A stretch of DNA of 52,741 nucleotides, from contig NZ_NNCE01000001.1 in the NCBI RefSeq assembly GCF_002245785.1, positions 12,624 through 65,364 on the forward strand, given 5' to 3'. This DNA is from Mycoplasma testudineum (GTDB lineage Bacteria > Bacillota_I > Bacilli_A > Mycoplasmatales > Metamycoplasmataceae). Below the pieces are notes generated by a model. It did not search any database. It was not told where the DNA came from and saw only the letters and a list, made by a program, of their open reading frames with translations. A program made the position numbers and the translations under genes. Shown here in pieces: positions 1-10,251 of this stretch (position 1 is its first letter; each line of letters starts with the position of its first letter).

Positions 1-277
1 GCTTTAATTTCTTTGATCATCTCAAAAAGTTGACTTTCAAACGATTTATTTTTCATATTAGTTTCATTATAACTTAAAGTAACGTCTAATTTAAGTTTAT
101 AATCTTCTAATATTTTTCCTTCAATTGGATTACTATTTCATTCATACAATTCAGCCAGTTTATTTCTAGAGTTTAAAACCAAGTTTTCTCCAATATTATG
201 ACTTCAAATGTAATTTTCAAACTTTTGAGCATCTTTGTTTTTAATAGTTTTAATAAATGTACTTTTGATTGCGTCAA
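1..277 (-). CDS. Coiled-coil family protein, second copy (cut by left edge)
   Basis: The reading frame runs off the left edge of the window. With TGA as Trp it encodes a protein nearly identical to the N-terminal half of the neighbour at 412-828 (shared motifs AQKFENYI, SHNIGE, KLAELYEWN, IEGKIL, DYKLKLDVTLSYNETN, KNKSFESQLFEMIKEIK). Function is unknown; the neighbour suggests a heptad-repeat coiled coil follows outside the window. The frame is open upstream to a TAG at 344-346, with no ATG and no good Shine-Dalgarno; a TTG at 277 is one possible start. It may be a real paralogue or a copy that lost its 5' end when the repeat arose. Confidence 0.45.
2..235. repeat. Direct repeat, left copy (pairs with 576-809)
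   Basis: This stretch of about 234 bases is repeated 574 bases to the right with only scattered substitutions, about ten by eye. It covers the N-terminal coding part of the two minus-strand coiled-coil genes. Similarity stops abruptly beyond about position 235, at the point where the two genes' 5' ends differ. Confidence 0.85.
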
Positions 278-311
278 AATATTACTATTATTAATGCAAT
301 TTGATTTACTA

Positions 312-340
312 AAAAAGCACTCTGATTCAGAATGCCTTTT
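312..340 (-). terminator. Hairpin terminator of the coiled-coil gene
   Basis: On the minus strand AAAAGGCATTCTGA pairs with TCAGAGTGCTTTT, with two imperfect pairs, and runs into Ts. It lies about 70 bases downstream of the stop at 412, as expected for an intrinsic terminator. Confidence 0.6.
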
Positions 341-411
341 AAACTAGGCCAATATCACTTTCATTATCCTAATGACCTAGTTTGCTTAGTTACACGATGG
401 TTACAAATATT

Positions 412-828
412 TTAAATATTATGAAATCCCTTTAAGACTGTGATATCAGTTTTCATATCTGCAATCTCCACTTTCATTTCAGCGATTTCAACTTTTATAT
501 CAGCGATTTCAACTTTTATGTTCGCAATATCAGTTTTCATTTCAACGATATCTGCTTTAATGCCGACAATTTCATCTTTAATTTCTTTGATCATCTCAAA
601 AAGTTGACTTTCAAACGATTTATTTTTCATATTAGTTTCATTATAACTTAAAGTAACGTCTAATTTAAGTTTATAATCATCTAATATTTTTCCTTCAATT
701 GGATTACCATTTCATTCATACAATTCGGCCAGTTTACTTCTAGAGTTTAAAACTAATTTTTCCCCAATATTATGACTTCGAATGTAATTTTCAAACTTTT
801 GAGCATATGTGTTTTTAGTTGTTTCGAT
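412..828 (-). CDS. Coiled-coil protein with C-terminal heptad repeats (DUF16-like), non-ATG start
   Basis: About 138 residues if translation starts at ATC (828-826). The N-terminal half (AQKFENYIRSHNIGEKL...) is of unknown function. The C-terminal half is a string of 7-residue units (ADIVEMK, TDIANIK, VEIADIK, VEIAEMK, VEIADMK, TDITVLK), a parallel coiled coil like those in mycoplasma DUF16-type proteins. A strong Shine-Dalgarno AAGGAGG (840-834) sits 5 bases before ATC, and the in-frame ATG at 630 lies deep in conserved coding sequence, so ATC is the best start seen; an upstream in-frame GTG at 897 is the alternative. A second copy lies at the left edge. Function unknown. Confidence 0.6.
576..809. 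repeat. Direct repeat, right copy (pairs with 2-235)
   Basis: Right-hand copy of the roughly 234-base direct repeat. It holds the N-terminal coding region of the complete coiled-coil gene. Two adjacent copies in direct orientation could recombine and delete or amplify the intervening heptad-repeat region. Confidence 0.85.
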
Positions 829-846
829 ATATACCTCCTTTATCCA

Positions 847-852
847 ATTATA
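847..852 (-). promoter_or_regulatory. Probable -10 box of the coiled-coil gene
   Basis: TATAAT on the minus strand, directly upstream of the AAGGAGG Shine-Dalgarno at 834-840. No convincing -35 was seen. The rest of 853-1039 is very AT-rich with no supportable gene; a weak A/T hairpin at 1002-1022 may terminate pepF. Confidence 0.4.
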
Positions 853-1039
853 AAACCTAATTACCGTTCATTTTATAATGTTGATAAAAATTTCCACATT
901 TTTCCACATTGTAATTTAGAACACCGTTTTAATAATGTTATTTTTCAATGGTTTTTTGAAATATATAAAATGCAAATTTTTATAACATTTACTAATCGAA
1001 AAACAAAAAAAGCGTTTTTGTTAAACACTTTAAAAATAA

Positions 1040-2869
1040 TTATTTTTTAAAAATTTCTTTTCCTAAAGAAATAAATTTATCAACTTTTTGATTCAATAAT
1101 TCAAAAGCCAAATCGTAAATTTCTGGACTATATAAATCAATTCCTGATTCTTTTAGTAAATCAGCAGGTCATAATTTTGAACCCATTGATAAGAATTTAT
1201 CGATGTAATTTTCTAAAGCTGAAATACCTTCATCTTTGTATTTTTTGAAAAATACATTAGCAACTACATAACCAATAGCATATTTATAAACATAAAAATT
1301 ATAATAATAATGCGGAACCATAACAGATAATATTGCTTGTTCATGTTTTTCAACAACTTCCGGGAAATTATCAATTTTATATTTGTTACCTAGATCTTGG
1401 TATATTTTTTGTAAATCTTCAAATGTCCCCAAAGGCACATTTTGATCCATTGCCTTATATAAAGTGTATTCATATTCGCTAAAGTGAGTTTGTCTAAATA
1501 CTGTATTTTGAAAATCTTGTATTGAATCACTTAAAAGATTAAATTGTAATTTTTTATCTTTAGTTTTGTGCATTAAATAATCTTCAAGCATTAATTCATT
1601 AAAAATAGATGCAATTTCGGCTAGAAAAATTGGGTATTGGCTTAAATTATATGCTTGCTTTTTATCTGAAAAATAAGAGTGCATTGAATGACCCAGTTCA
1701 TGAGCTAAAGTTTTAACTGAAGTCAATTTGTAATCATAGTTCATGTTTATATATTTTTTTTCTAATGGATAAGACTGTCCTATTGAATATGCACCACTTC
1801 TTTTATTATCAACTGGCATATAATCTATTCAGTTTTCATTAAATGCTTTCTTAAGAACATCTTGGTATTCTTGACCCAAATCTTTTGTTGCGGCTAATAT
1901 TAATTCTTGAGCTTCTTCAACTGAGTATTTACTTTGAACTTTCACTAAAGGTAATTTTGAATCTCATCTTTTGTAAGTTTTATTATACTTAGATTTAAAA
2001 AATTTAGCATAGTTAGTTCAGTACTTTTGCAAAATATGAGTATTTGAAGCTACTTTTTGATATAAGTTTTTTACTAAAACTTTATCAACTTGATCTTCTC
2101 ATAAATATGATTCAACACTAGATTTGTGACCTCTTAATAATGCAGCAGCAGAAATGTCTCTAAAATGTGAAATTAGTAATTTAGCAAATGATTGTCTATG
2201 TTTTGCAAAACCTCTGTTGTAGCCAATGTAAGCGCTTTTTCTAAAGTCTTCATCTTTATCTTCAAGTAATGAAACATGATTGGCTAAAGTTATTTTAGTT
2301 TTACGTTTACCTTCTTTTGTTTGAGCATAACCATAATCTAATTCTGAATTAGAAATAACTGAAAAAATTTCACTTAAATTAATATCAGCATATGCTCTTT
2401 TTTTAAGATATTCTTCAACTTTAGCTGGAAGTCTAAATTTTTTTGAATTTAATGTAAATTCTAAATCTTTACGATAGTTTTTAAATGCTTCATCTTTTAA
2501 TCATTCTTTAAGTAAAGATTCTGCATCTAAAATTCTTTTTTCATGATCACCAAACTTAGCTATAAATTTGTAATAAATTGTCATAAATTTTTGATTTAGT
2601 TGGTTATATTTTGGATCAATTACATTTACTGCTAAATTATTAGAAATATAATTAGATGCTTTATCAACTAATTTTGACCATCTATCATAAGCTTTTAAAA
2701 ATTTTAAAAATGAATCTTTATCTTTTAAATATTCATCTTTAACTTCAACTAATTTTTCTGCACCTTGAGTAATTTTTTCAAAAAGACTTTCTATTGTTGA
2801 TCCTTCTAAAATTGCTTCTAGATCAAATCGATATTTTTCAGGTACATCTTCATATTTTTTATATTGCAT
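1040..2869 (-). CDS. pepF: Oligoendopeptidase F
   Basis: Cytoplasmic zinc metallopeptidase of family M3 that trims oligopeptides. 609 residues, the normal family length of about 600. The zinc-binding motif HELGH is at about residues 390-394 and the third ligand Glu at about 418 (FLAEIASIFNE). The C-terminus (SMGSKLWPADLLKESGIDLYSPE) is typical of PepF. The frame was followed through all TGA(Trp) codons without a break. ATG at 2869 is chosen because AGGAA lies just upstream; an in-frame TTG at 2884 would overlap apt. It starts 7 bases after the apt stop, so the two form an operon: purine salvage plus peptide use, as expected in an auxotrophic parasite. Confidence 0.93.
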
Positions 2870-2876
2870 ATTTTTC

Positions 2877-3383
2877 CTATTCAACTGTAATTAAGCTCTC
2901 TACTGGAGCATTTAATATTTTTCTTCCTTCTAAAAAAGCTAATTCCATTAAAACTATAATTTTTATAACACTAACTCCTTGAGAAGTAAGTAAATCAATG
3001 ATTGCATTTAAAGTACCACCTGTAGCTAATACATCATCAATGATAACGGCTTTTTGACCAGCTTTTACGTAGCCTTTTTGTAATTCTAAAATATTTTTTC
3101 CATATTCCAAGGCATAATTTTTTCTGATTACTTCACCAGGCAATTTACCTGCTTTGCGGACCATAATAAAAGGTTTTTCTAAAAAAGCAGCTACTGGTGT
3201 ACCAAAAAGAAAACCACGTGCATCTGGTCCTACTATAATGTCAGCATCTTTAGCCATTTCAGCAATTTGTTTAATTGTATAATTAAGCGCTTTACCATTT
3301 GCTAATAAAGGCGAAATGTCTTTAAAGATTATTCCCTTTGAAGGAAAATCTGGAACATCTTTAATATATTTTTTTAAATCCAT
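2877..3383 (-). CDS. apt: Adenine phosphoribosyltransferase
   Basis: Converts adenine and PRPP to AMP and pyrophosphate in purine salvage; cytoplasmic. 168 residues, the usual length for Apt. The N-terminus DVPDFPSKGIIFKDISPLL is diagnostic, and the PRPP-binding loop VIIDDVLATGGT is at about residues 113-124. First gene of a two-gene operon with pepF, divergent from lepA. A TATAAT box ends only 9 bases before the ATG, so the transcript would have almost no 5' leader. Confidence 0.95.
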   Translation of the reverse strand: MDLKKYIKDVPDFPSKGIIFKDISPLLANGKALNYTIKQIAEMAKDADIIVGPDARGFLFGTPVAAFLEKPFIMVRKAGKLPGEVIRKNYALEYGKNILELQKGYVKAGQKAVIIDDVLATGGTLNAIIDLLTSQGVSVIKIIVLMELAFLEGRKILNAPVESLITVE

Positions 3384-3497
3384 AACCTATTAATTATAAT
3401 TCATTTTTAACGATAGGTTATTATTGCCTTGCTTAAATTTAAAGATAAGCAGCTAATTATCTTAATAATATTAATTTAATTTATAATTTGATTTTAT
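3384..3497. promoter_or_regulatory. Divergent apt/lepA promoter region with very short leaders
   Basis: TATAAT on the minus strand at 3393-3398 faces apt and TATAAT on the plus strand at 3482-3487 faces lepA. They lie 9 and 10 bases from the respective ATGs, leaving little room for a Shine-Dalgarno, and none is seen before lepA. Two inverted repeats lie between them: ATAACCTAT (3382-3390) with ATAGGTTAT (3413-3421), and AAGATAA (3442-3448) with TTATCTT (3457-3463). Either could be an operator; no regulator is identified. Confidence 0.55.
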
Positions 3498-5291
3498 ATG
3501 GATAAATCAAGAATAAGAAATTTTTCAATTATAGCCCACATTGATCATGGAAAAAGTACATTAGCAGATCGGATTTTAGAACTAACTAATGCAGTTGAAA
3601 AACGCGATCTATTAGCTCAGCATTTAGATTCTTTAGATATAGAAAGAGAACGCGGTATTACAATTAAATTGAATGCAGCTCAAATTAAATATAAAGACTA
3701 CACTTTCCATTTAATTGACACACCTGGCCATGTTGATTTTACTTATGAAGTATCGCGATCTTTAGCAGCTAGTGAAGGAGCCTTATTAATTGTTGATGCT
3801 TCGCAAGGAATCGAAGCCCAAACTTTAGCTAATGTTTATTTAGCTATTGAAAATAATTTAGAAATTATTCCAATAATTAACAAAATTGATTTACCTTCAG
3901 CTGATGTTGAAAAAGTTAAAAATGACATTGAAGAAATTATTGGTATAGATGCTAGTGATGCTATTTTAATTTCTGCTAAAAATAATATAAATATTGAAGC
4001 GGTTATGGAAGCTATTGTTGCTAAAATTCCTGCACCAAAAAATGCTGATGATTCTAAACCATTAAAAGCTTTAGTTTTTGATTCATATTTTGATCCTTAC
4101 CGCGGTGTTGTACTTTTAGTTAGAATCATCGAAGGTAAAATAAAAGTAGGCGATAAATTCATTTTTATGGCAACTAAAAATGAATTCCATGTTACTGAAT
4201 TAGGAGTTAAAACTCCTGTTGAAGTTAAAAAAGAATTTCTTGAAGCTGGTGAAGTAGGTTGAATAGCTGCTTCAATTAGAAATGCTAAAGATGTTTCTGT
4301 TGGAGATACAATTACTTTAGTTGACAGACCCACTGAAAATGCTTTACCTGGTTATAAAAAAATGAAAGCAGTTGTTTTTACCGGTTTTTACCCAATAGAT
4401 GGTAAAGATTATCCAATGCTAAAAGATTCATTAGAAAAAATTGCCTTAAGTGATAGTTCGATTACTTGAGAATTAGAAACTTCAAAAGCATTAGGTTTTG
4501 GATTTAGAGTTGGATTCTTAGGACTTTTACATATGGAAGTTTTACAAGAAAGACTTTCTAGAGAATTCAATGTTGATTTAATAGCTACTAGTCCGAGTGT
4601 TACATATGAAGTAACTAAAACAGACGGAAGTGTTGAATATATTTCTAATCCAGCAGATTTTCCAGAAAAAAATTACATTACTAAAATGGCAGAACCATTT
4701 ATTAAAGCGAAAATATTAGTAATTGAAGAATATATTGGAGCTGTAATGGAATTATGTAATTCTAAACGCGGTAAGTATATCGATATTGAATATCATTCAA
4801 AACGAATGACTGTAATTTATGAAATGCCACTTGGTGAAATTATTTTAGATTTTTTTGATAGATTAAAATCAGTTACAAAAGGTTATGCATCATTTGATTA
4901 TGAAATGATTGGTTATAAAGAACAAAGACTAGAAAAAGTTGACATACTTTTAAATCGTGAAAAAGTTGATGCTTTTAGTTTTATTAGTCACATTGACTTT
5001 TCATATGAAAAAAGTAAAGCACTAGTTGAAAGATTAAAAGAAGTAATTCCAAGACAATCTTTTGAAGTGCCGGTTCAAGCCGTTATTGGCGCTAAAGTAA
5101 TTGCTAGAGAAACCATAAAAGCTTACCGAAAAGATGTAACTGCAAAACTATATGGTGGAGACGTAACGCGTAGACAAAAACTTCTTAAAAAACAAAAAGA
5201 AGGTAAAAAGCGTATGAAGGCAATTGGTTCAGTTAACATCCCGCAAGAAGCATTTTTGGCAGTTTTAAAAACAAATACAGACAAAAATTAG
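3498..5291 (+). CDS. lepA: Translation elongation factor 4 (LepA)
   Basis: Ribosome-associated GTPase. 597 residues, full length for LepA. G1 AHIDHGKST is at residues 13-21, followed by [11 protein letters not shown] (G2), DTPGHVDF (G3) and NKIDLP (G4). The LepA-specific C-terminal domain is present, with SAKLYGG-type sequence [27 protein letters not shown] near the end. The frame is continuous through TGA(Trp). No Shine-Dalgarno precedes the ATG and a TATAAT ends 10 bases upstream, so it may be translated from a nearly leaderless mRNA. Confidence 0.97.
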
Positions 5292-5378
5292 ATTCAAAAT
5301 ATTTAATTTTTTAGTTTGTTTTGAGCAATTTAAAGTTAATTTTATTTTGTGAAATTAATTATAAATTTGTCAATTTTT

Positions 5379-5408
5379 TTGACGCACCCAAGATAAAAAC
5401 AATATAGA
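5379..5408 (+). promoter_or_regulatory. Probable pgk promoter
   Basis: TTGACG (5379-5384), 18-base spacer, TATAGA (5403-5408). It would give a leader of about 160 bases before pgk. The leader holds the direct repeat TCAATGAA and a good Shine-Dalgarno GAGAGGAAAG immediately before the ATG. A second -10-like TATAAT at 5457 is possible. Nothing else is seen in 5292-5573. Confidence 0.5.
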
Positions 5409-5573
5409 AAATTAAATATTTTGGTAAAATTATATTAATTCATGGATTTAGTAATTTATAATACCTTTTGAGTCTTATTTGAAAGCTCAATGAATTAATT
5501 AGTTCAATGAATAAATCCAGAATTAAACTTAATCGTTATTGAATAGTTAATTATTCGTACATGAGAGGAAAGA

Positions 5574-7706
5574 ATGAAAAAACACATCACAGATTTAGAA
5601 CTGCGAGGTAAAAAAGTTTTAGTTAGACTTGACCTTAATGTTCCTATGAACAAAAGAGGACAAATTACTTCAACTACAAGAATAGAAGCTGCATTAGAAA
5701 CATTAAGACATATCATTGACCACGGTGGTAGAGCTATTGTTTTTTCTCACTTAGGAAGAGTTAAAACTAAAGAGGATAAAGAAGCAAATACATTAGCACC
5801 AGTTGCAGCAAAATTAGCTGAATTACTTGGAGAAGATGTTAAATTTGTACCTCAAACAAGAGGTAAAAGATTAGAAGCTACAATTGACAGAATGAAAGAT
5901 GGAGAAGTTGTTGTAGTTGAAAATACAAGATTTGAAGATTTAAATGGAAAGCTTGAATCAGGTAATGATGCAGAACTAGGAAAATACTGGGCTTCATTAG
6001 GTGATGTTTTCATTAACGATGCATTTGGTACAGCTCATAGAGCACACGCTTCTAACGTTGGGATCGCAACATATATTAAAGAATCAGCATTAGGATTTTT
6101 AGTTAAAAAAGAAATTCAAGCGCTTGAAGTTGCATTGCACAGTCCTGAAAGACCATATATTGCTATTGTTGGTGGTGCAAAAGTTAGTGATAAAATTGAA
6201 GTTCTTAAAAAATTAGTAGACAATGTTGATAAATTAGTAATCGGTGGAGCTATGGCATATACATTTATGGCTGCACAAGGTGTTGGTTACGGTAATTCAT
6301 TAGTTGAAAAAGACAAAATTGAATTAGCTCGTGAATTCATTAAAACATACCATGACAAGCTTATTCTTCCAATTGATCATGCAATCTCAAGAGAATTTAA
6401 AGATTTTCCACCTCAATTCAATTCAGAAAATCCAATTGAAATTCCAGCAACTTTTATCGGAATGGATATTGGACCTGAAACAATTAAATTAATTAAAAAA
6501 CATATTGTTGGAGACGAACTAGAAGGAATTCCTACTGCAAAAACATTATTCTGAAACGGACCTATGGGAGTTACAGAATTTAAAAATTACCAAGCAGGTA
6601 CTCACGGAGTAGTTGAAGCAGTTAAAGCATCAGGCTCACTATACAGTGTTGTTGGTGGTGGAGATTCAGTAGCCGCAATTGAAACTTTACATGCAGCAGA
6701 TTACTTTAGTCATATTTCAACTGGTGGTGGTGCTTCTATAGAATTTATAGAAGGTAAAGAATTACCAGGTTGAGAAGTTATTCAAGATAGAGATGCAATG
6801 CCAATCGATTTATATGAGCATTCAAATGTTTATGCAAATGATAGTTTAGATGATGTCTTGGTTCAAGAACCACATGTTGAAATATCTAGAGAACTTGATG
6901 CTTATGCAGATACAATGAATATGAGTTCTCCAGAAGTTGAAGTACATCAATCACAAGATTTATTTTTAGATGAAGAAGAAAATGACTTTTCAGAACTTTC
7001 AACAATCGAATTAGAACAATCACTTTTAAATGATCTAGAAGTTATTGACAGTAAAGATCAAGTTCACGATGTTGTAGTTGCTTCAGAAATTAGTCAAAGT
7101 GCTGAACAAAGTGCAGAAATTGAACATTCAACAGATGAATTATTTGAAGAAATCGATGAAGCCGATGATTTATTATTAGTTACCGAAACACAAGAAGAAG
7201 CATTTGACACTCATGAACATGAAGATGTTGAGCATCAGGATCATCACACAGAAGAAACTTACAATACACAAGAGCAAGCAAATACTCAAGAAGATTATTT
7301 CCATACTAAAGAAAATTACATAACTCAAGAAGAAACTCAAGAAGACTTTAATATTGAAGATAGTTATTCAACTCAAGAAGATGCTTTTGAAAATTTCACT
7401 ACTGATGAACAAAGCTACTCTACACAAGAACAAACTGGTACAATTGAAAATGAAAGTACAATCGAAATGTCTAATAGTGATACTTTAGAAGATGAACTTG
7501 AATCTGAAAATGGTACAGATACAGACGAATTTTTAAGTGTTACCGAAGAACAAGATTTATCACAAGTTGATGATTTCTTAGATGAACATTCAGCTGGTAA
7601 AGAAAATATCGAATCAATGTTTGAAGATGTAGAAACTAATTCACAAGAAATTGATGATTCACCTAAAAAACGTGGTTTCTTTTCTAAGTTATTCAAGAAA
7701 AAATAG
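5574..7706 (+). CDS. pgk: Phosphoglycerate kinase with a long acidic C-terminal tail
   Basis: Residues 1-399 are a complete PGK (1,3-bisphosphoglycerate + ADP to 3-phosphoglycerate + ATP): RLDLNVP (18-24), [54 protein letters not shown] and the usual end GKELPG. The enzyme normally stops here, at about 395-415 residues. Here the frame passes through Trp(TGA) at residue 400 and continues for 311 residues with no stop, to 710. The tail is rich in Glu, Asp, Gln and Thr, has TQE-type repeats (residues about 560-620), no predicted enzyme fold, and ends in a basic aromatic motif [13 protein letters not shown]. There is no Shine-Dalgarno before the internal ATG at 6798, so this reads as one protein. 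Confidence 0.93.
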
Positions 7707-7717
7707 AATTAAATTAG

Positions 7718-7738
7718 TGTCTCAAATGAGACATTTTT
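7718..7738 (+). terminator. Intrinsic terminator of pgk
   Basis: TGTCTC-AAAT-GAGACA stem-loop followed by five Ts, 11 bases after the pgk stop. Confidence 0.85.
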
Positions 7739-7764
7739 CATTAAATTAAAATTTAAAATTACCT

Positions 7765-7800
7765 TAAAACAAAAGCCACCTCCAAAAATATTGGGGTGGC
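7765..7800 (-). terminator. Intrinsic terminator of clpB
   Basis: On the minus strand GCCACCCC pairs with GGAGGTGGC around an A/T loop, followed by TTTTGTTTT. It lies 30 bases past the clpB stop. Confidence 0.85.
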
Positions 7801-7829
7801 GTTATTTTATTAGTAAGCTATTTTATGAT

Positions 7830-9965
7830 TTAATTTGGCAAAGATTTTCTTGTGACAAATTTACCAGCTTCATAACTAATAATATAATGTAAATCAACAC
7901 TTAAATCTTGTTCAAGAATTTTTTGCGCTAGCATTGATTCAATATTGTCTTGAAGATATCTTTTAATTGGACGGGCACCGTATTGCTCATTAAAACCTCT
8001 TTGACTAATTTGATAAATAACATTTTCATCAAACGAAATATTGTAGTGATTTTTACTTAATCTTTGAGCTAATTTTGATAATTCTAATTTGACAATTTCA
8101 GCTTTAGTCGATTCATCTAACTTATTAAAAATTACAGTTGAGTCAATTCGATTTAAAAACTCGGGGCGTAAAAATTTTAATAATTCTGTTGTTACTTGAC
8201 TTTCAGAAGCTTGATTAATATTTTCAATTGATGAAGTAAGATTACTTGTCATAATAACAATTAAATTTTTACCATTAATTTTTCTGCCTTGTGAATCAGT
8301 TAATTCTCCATTATCTAAAAGCTGCAATCAAATATTCATAACATCTGGGTGAGCTTTTTCGATTTCATCGATTAAAAGGATTGAATAAGGTCTTCTTCTA
8401 ATTTTTTCTGTTAATTGTCCACCTGATTCAAAACCAATATAACCTGGAGGGCTACCAATTAATTTAGAAACAGAATGTTTTTCCATATATTCTGACATAT
8501 CAAGTCTAATTAAATCGTTTTCACTTGCAAAAAGAATTTTTGCTAAAGCACGAGCCATTTCTGTTTTTCCAACACCTGAAGGACCTAAAAACAAGAATGA
8601 GCCAATAGGTTTTCTAGGATCGTTTATATTAGCTTTATTTCTCATAATTATTTTATGAACTTCTTTAATAGCTTCATTTTGACCTTTAATTTGCTTTCTT
8701 AATTCAGAATCAAGATGCAAGATTTTATCTCTTTCAGTTTTTGCTAATTTTGAAGCTGGTATACCAGTTCATTTTGAAATTATTATCATAATTTCTTCAC
8801 GAGTAACTTTATTTTTTATTAATTGATCAGGATCGTTATTGATTGCTTCTTCTAATTTTTTAGTTTCTTCTTCTAATTTTGGCAATGAATTATATTTTAA
8901 AGCAGCTGCTTTTTCGTAATCTGCTTCACTATAATATTGTTCAATTTTATGATTTGTTTCATAAATTTTATCTTGCAAAATTGCTAATTTATCAATATTA
9001 GATTTAGATTTAAGTCATTTTTTTTCTAAATCTTTGTATTTTTCTTGACTATCTTTTAATAATTCATCAATTTCATCTAACCTATTTTTATGTTTATCTG
9101 CATCACTAGAACGCAATGCAACTTTTTCCATTTCTAAAGAAGCTCTTTTTTCTTTTTCTTCAATAATTACTAACGGTTCATAGTTCATTTCTACTTTTAT
9201 TGAAGCTGCTGCTTCATCTACTAAATCAATTGCTTTATCTGGTAAAAATCTATCAGCAATATATCTATCACTCATAGTTGCAGCTGTAACTAAAGCTTCA
9301 TCATCTATTTTAACTTTATGGAATGCTTCAAATCTATCTTTAATACCGCGCAATATTGTAATTGTGTCGTTAACTGTTGATTCATTAACAATAATTTTTT
9401 GCATTCTTCTTTCAAAGGCAGGGTCAGTTTCAATGTATTGCTTAAATTCATTTAAAGTAGTAGCACCAATTAAATGCATTTGCCCGCGTGCTAACATAGG
9501 TTTTATAATGTTGGCAGCATCCATACCACTTCCACTTGAATTTTTACCCATTCCACTAATCATGTGAATTTCATCTATAAAAAGAATGATTCTCCCGTTT
9601 TCGTTTTCGATTTGTTTTAACAAATCTTTTAGTCGCTTTTCAAATTGGCCTTGATATGAAGCTCCTGCAATTAACGAAGGTAAATCAATTTCGTATAATT
9701 CCTTATTTAATAGATCTAACGGAACTTGCTTTTCGACAATTTTTCTAGCTAATCCTTCAACAATTGCAGTTTTTCCAACACCTGGATCTCCAATTAAAAC
9801 TGGGTTATTTTTACTTTTTCTAGACAATATTCGAATCATTTGCCTTATTTCGCCATCACGATTAATTACCGGCTCTAGTTTATTTTCTCTTGCTAAAGCA
9901 GTAAGATTTCTTCCATATTTTTCCAATGGTTTGCGATTATCGTTTTCTGTAAAATTTGCTTGCAT
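7830..9965 (-). CDS. clpB: ATP-dependent disaggregase ClpB (lacks N-domain)
   Basis: Hexameric Hsp100 that pulls proteins out of aggregates. 711 residues, against about 860 in most bacteria: it starts just before the first AAA+ module and lacks the Clp N-domain, as known for other mycoplasma ClpB. First Walker A GDPGVGKT at about 59-66, second GPSGVGKT at about 461-468, Walker B FIDEIH and [12 protein letters not shown], and a middle coiled coil at about 290-400. The C-terminal domain is intact (REAF-type [22 protein letters not shown]). All segments are in one frame through TGA(Trp). A CIRCE element and AGGAGG lie upstream, so it is probably HrcA-repressed. Confidence 0.96.
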
Positions 9966-9996
9966 AATTACCTCCTAATGTTTTTATATTTTAATT

Positions 9997-10023
9997 TTAG
10001 CACTCTTAGCCTTCTAGTGCTAA
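9997..10023 (-). promoter_or_regulatory. CIRCE operator (HrcA binding site) of clpB
   Basis: TTAGCACTC, 9-base spacer, TAGTGCTAA: one mismatch from the consensus TTAGCACTC-N9-GAGTGCTAA. It lies 31 bases upstream of the clpB start. HrcA binding here is the known way mycoplasmas repress heat-shock genes. A TAAAAT box overlaps its downstream edge on the minus strand. Confidence 0.93.
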
Positions 10024-10124
10024 AAAAATTTAATTTTGTTAAATTGCTTTTGCTATCAAAAAAAACATCCGTAATTCAAATAAAAATTTCTTAAAAAATT
10101 TACTTCATTTTTACAATGCATGTA

Positions 10125-10130
10125 TATAAT
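10125..10130 (+). promoter_or_regulatory. -10 box of the tRNA-Leu/tRNA-Lys unit
   Basis: TATAAT ending 29 bases before the tRNA-Leu 5' end; the -35 is weak. The two tRNAs downstream are 5 bases apart and share the terminator at 10350. Confidence 0.5.
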
Positions 10131-10159
10131 AAATAAGCCTACTAAGCAAAAAAACACTT

Positions 10160-10246
10160 GCCCGAGTGGCGGAATAGGTAGACGCAGGGGACTTAAAATC
10201 CCCCGGCAGAAATGCTGTGCTGGTTCAAGTCCAGTTTCGGGTACCA
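10160..10246 (+). tRNA. tRNA-Leu(UAA)
   Basis: Type II tRNA with a long variable arm. Acceptor GCCCGAG pairs with TTCGGGT (G-U allowed), discriminator A, encoded CCA. The anticodon loop CTTAAAA gives anticodon TAA (10194-10196), which reads UUA, the most used leucine codon in this AT-rich DNA. Confidence 0.96.
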
Positions 10247-10251
10247 TTTAA

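Noticed and set aside
772-1050. Plus-strand frame of 92 codons
   Set aside because: Overlaps the start of the minus-strand coiled-coil gene and its promoter; AT-rich, aromatic-rich composition typical of noise.
2870-2884. TTG at 2884 as the pepF start
   Set aside because: It overlaps apt and lacks a ribosome site; ATG 2869 has AGGAA upstream.
7415-7696. Minus-strand frame of 93 codons inside the PGK tail
   Set aside because: Ser-rich antisense shadow of the acidic repeat; no ribosome site.
6798-7706. PGK tail as a separate gene starting at ATG 6798
   Set aside because: No Shine-Dalgarno, no stop between it and PGK; the upstream frame joins it directly through TGA(Trp).
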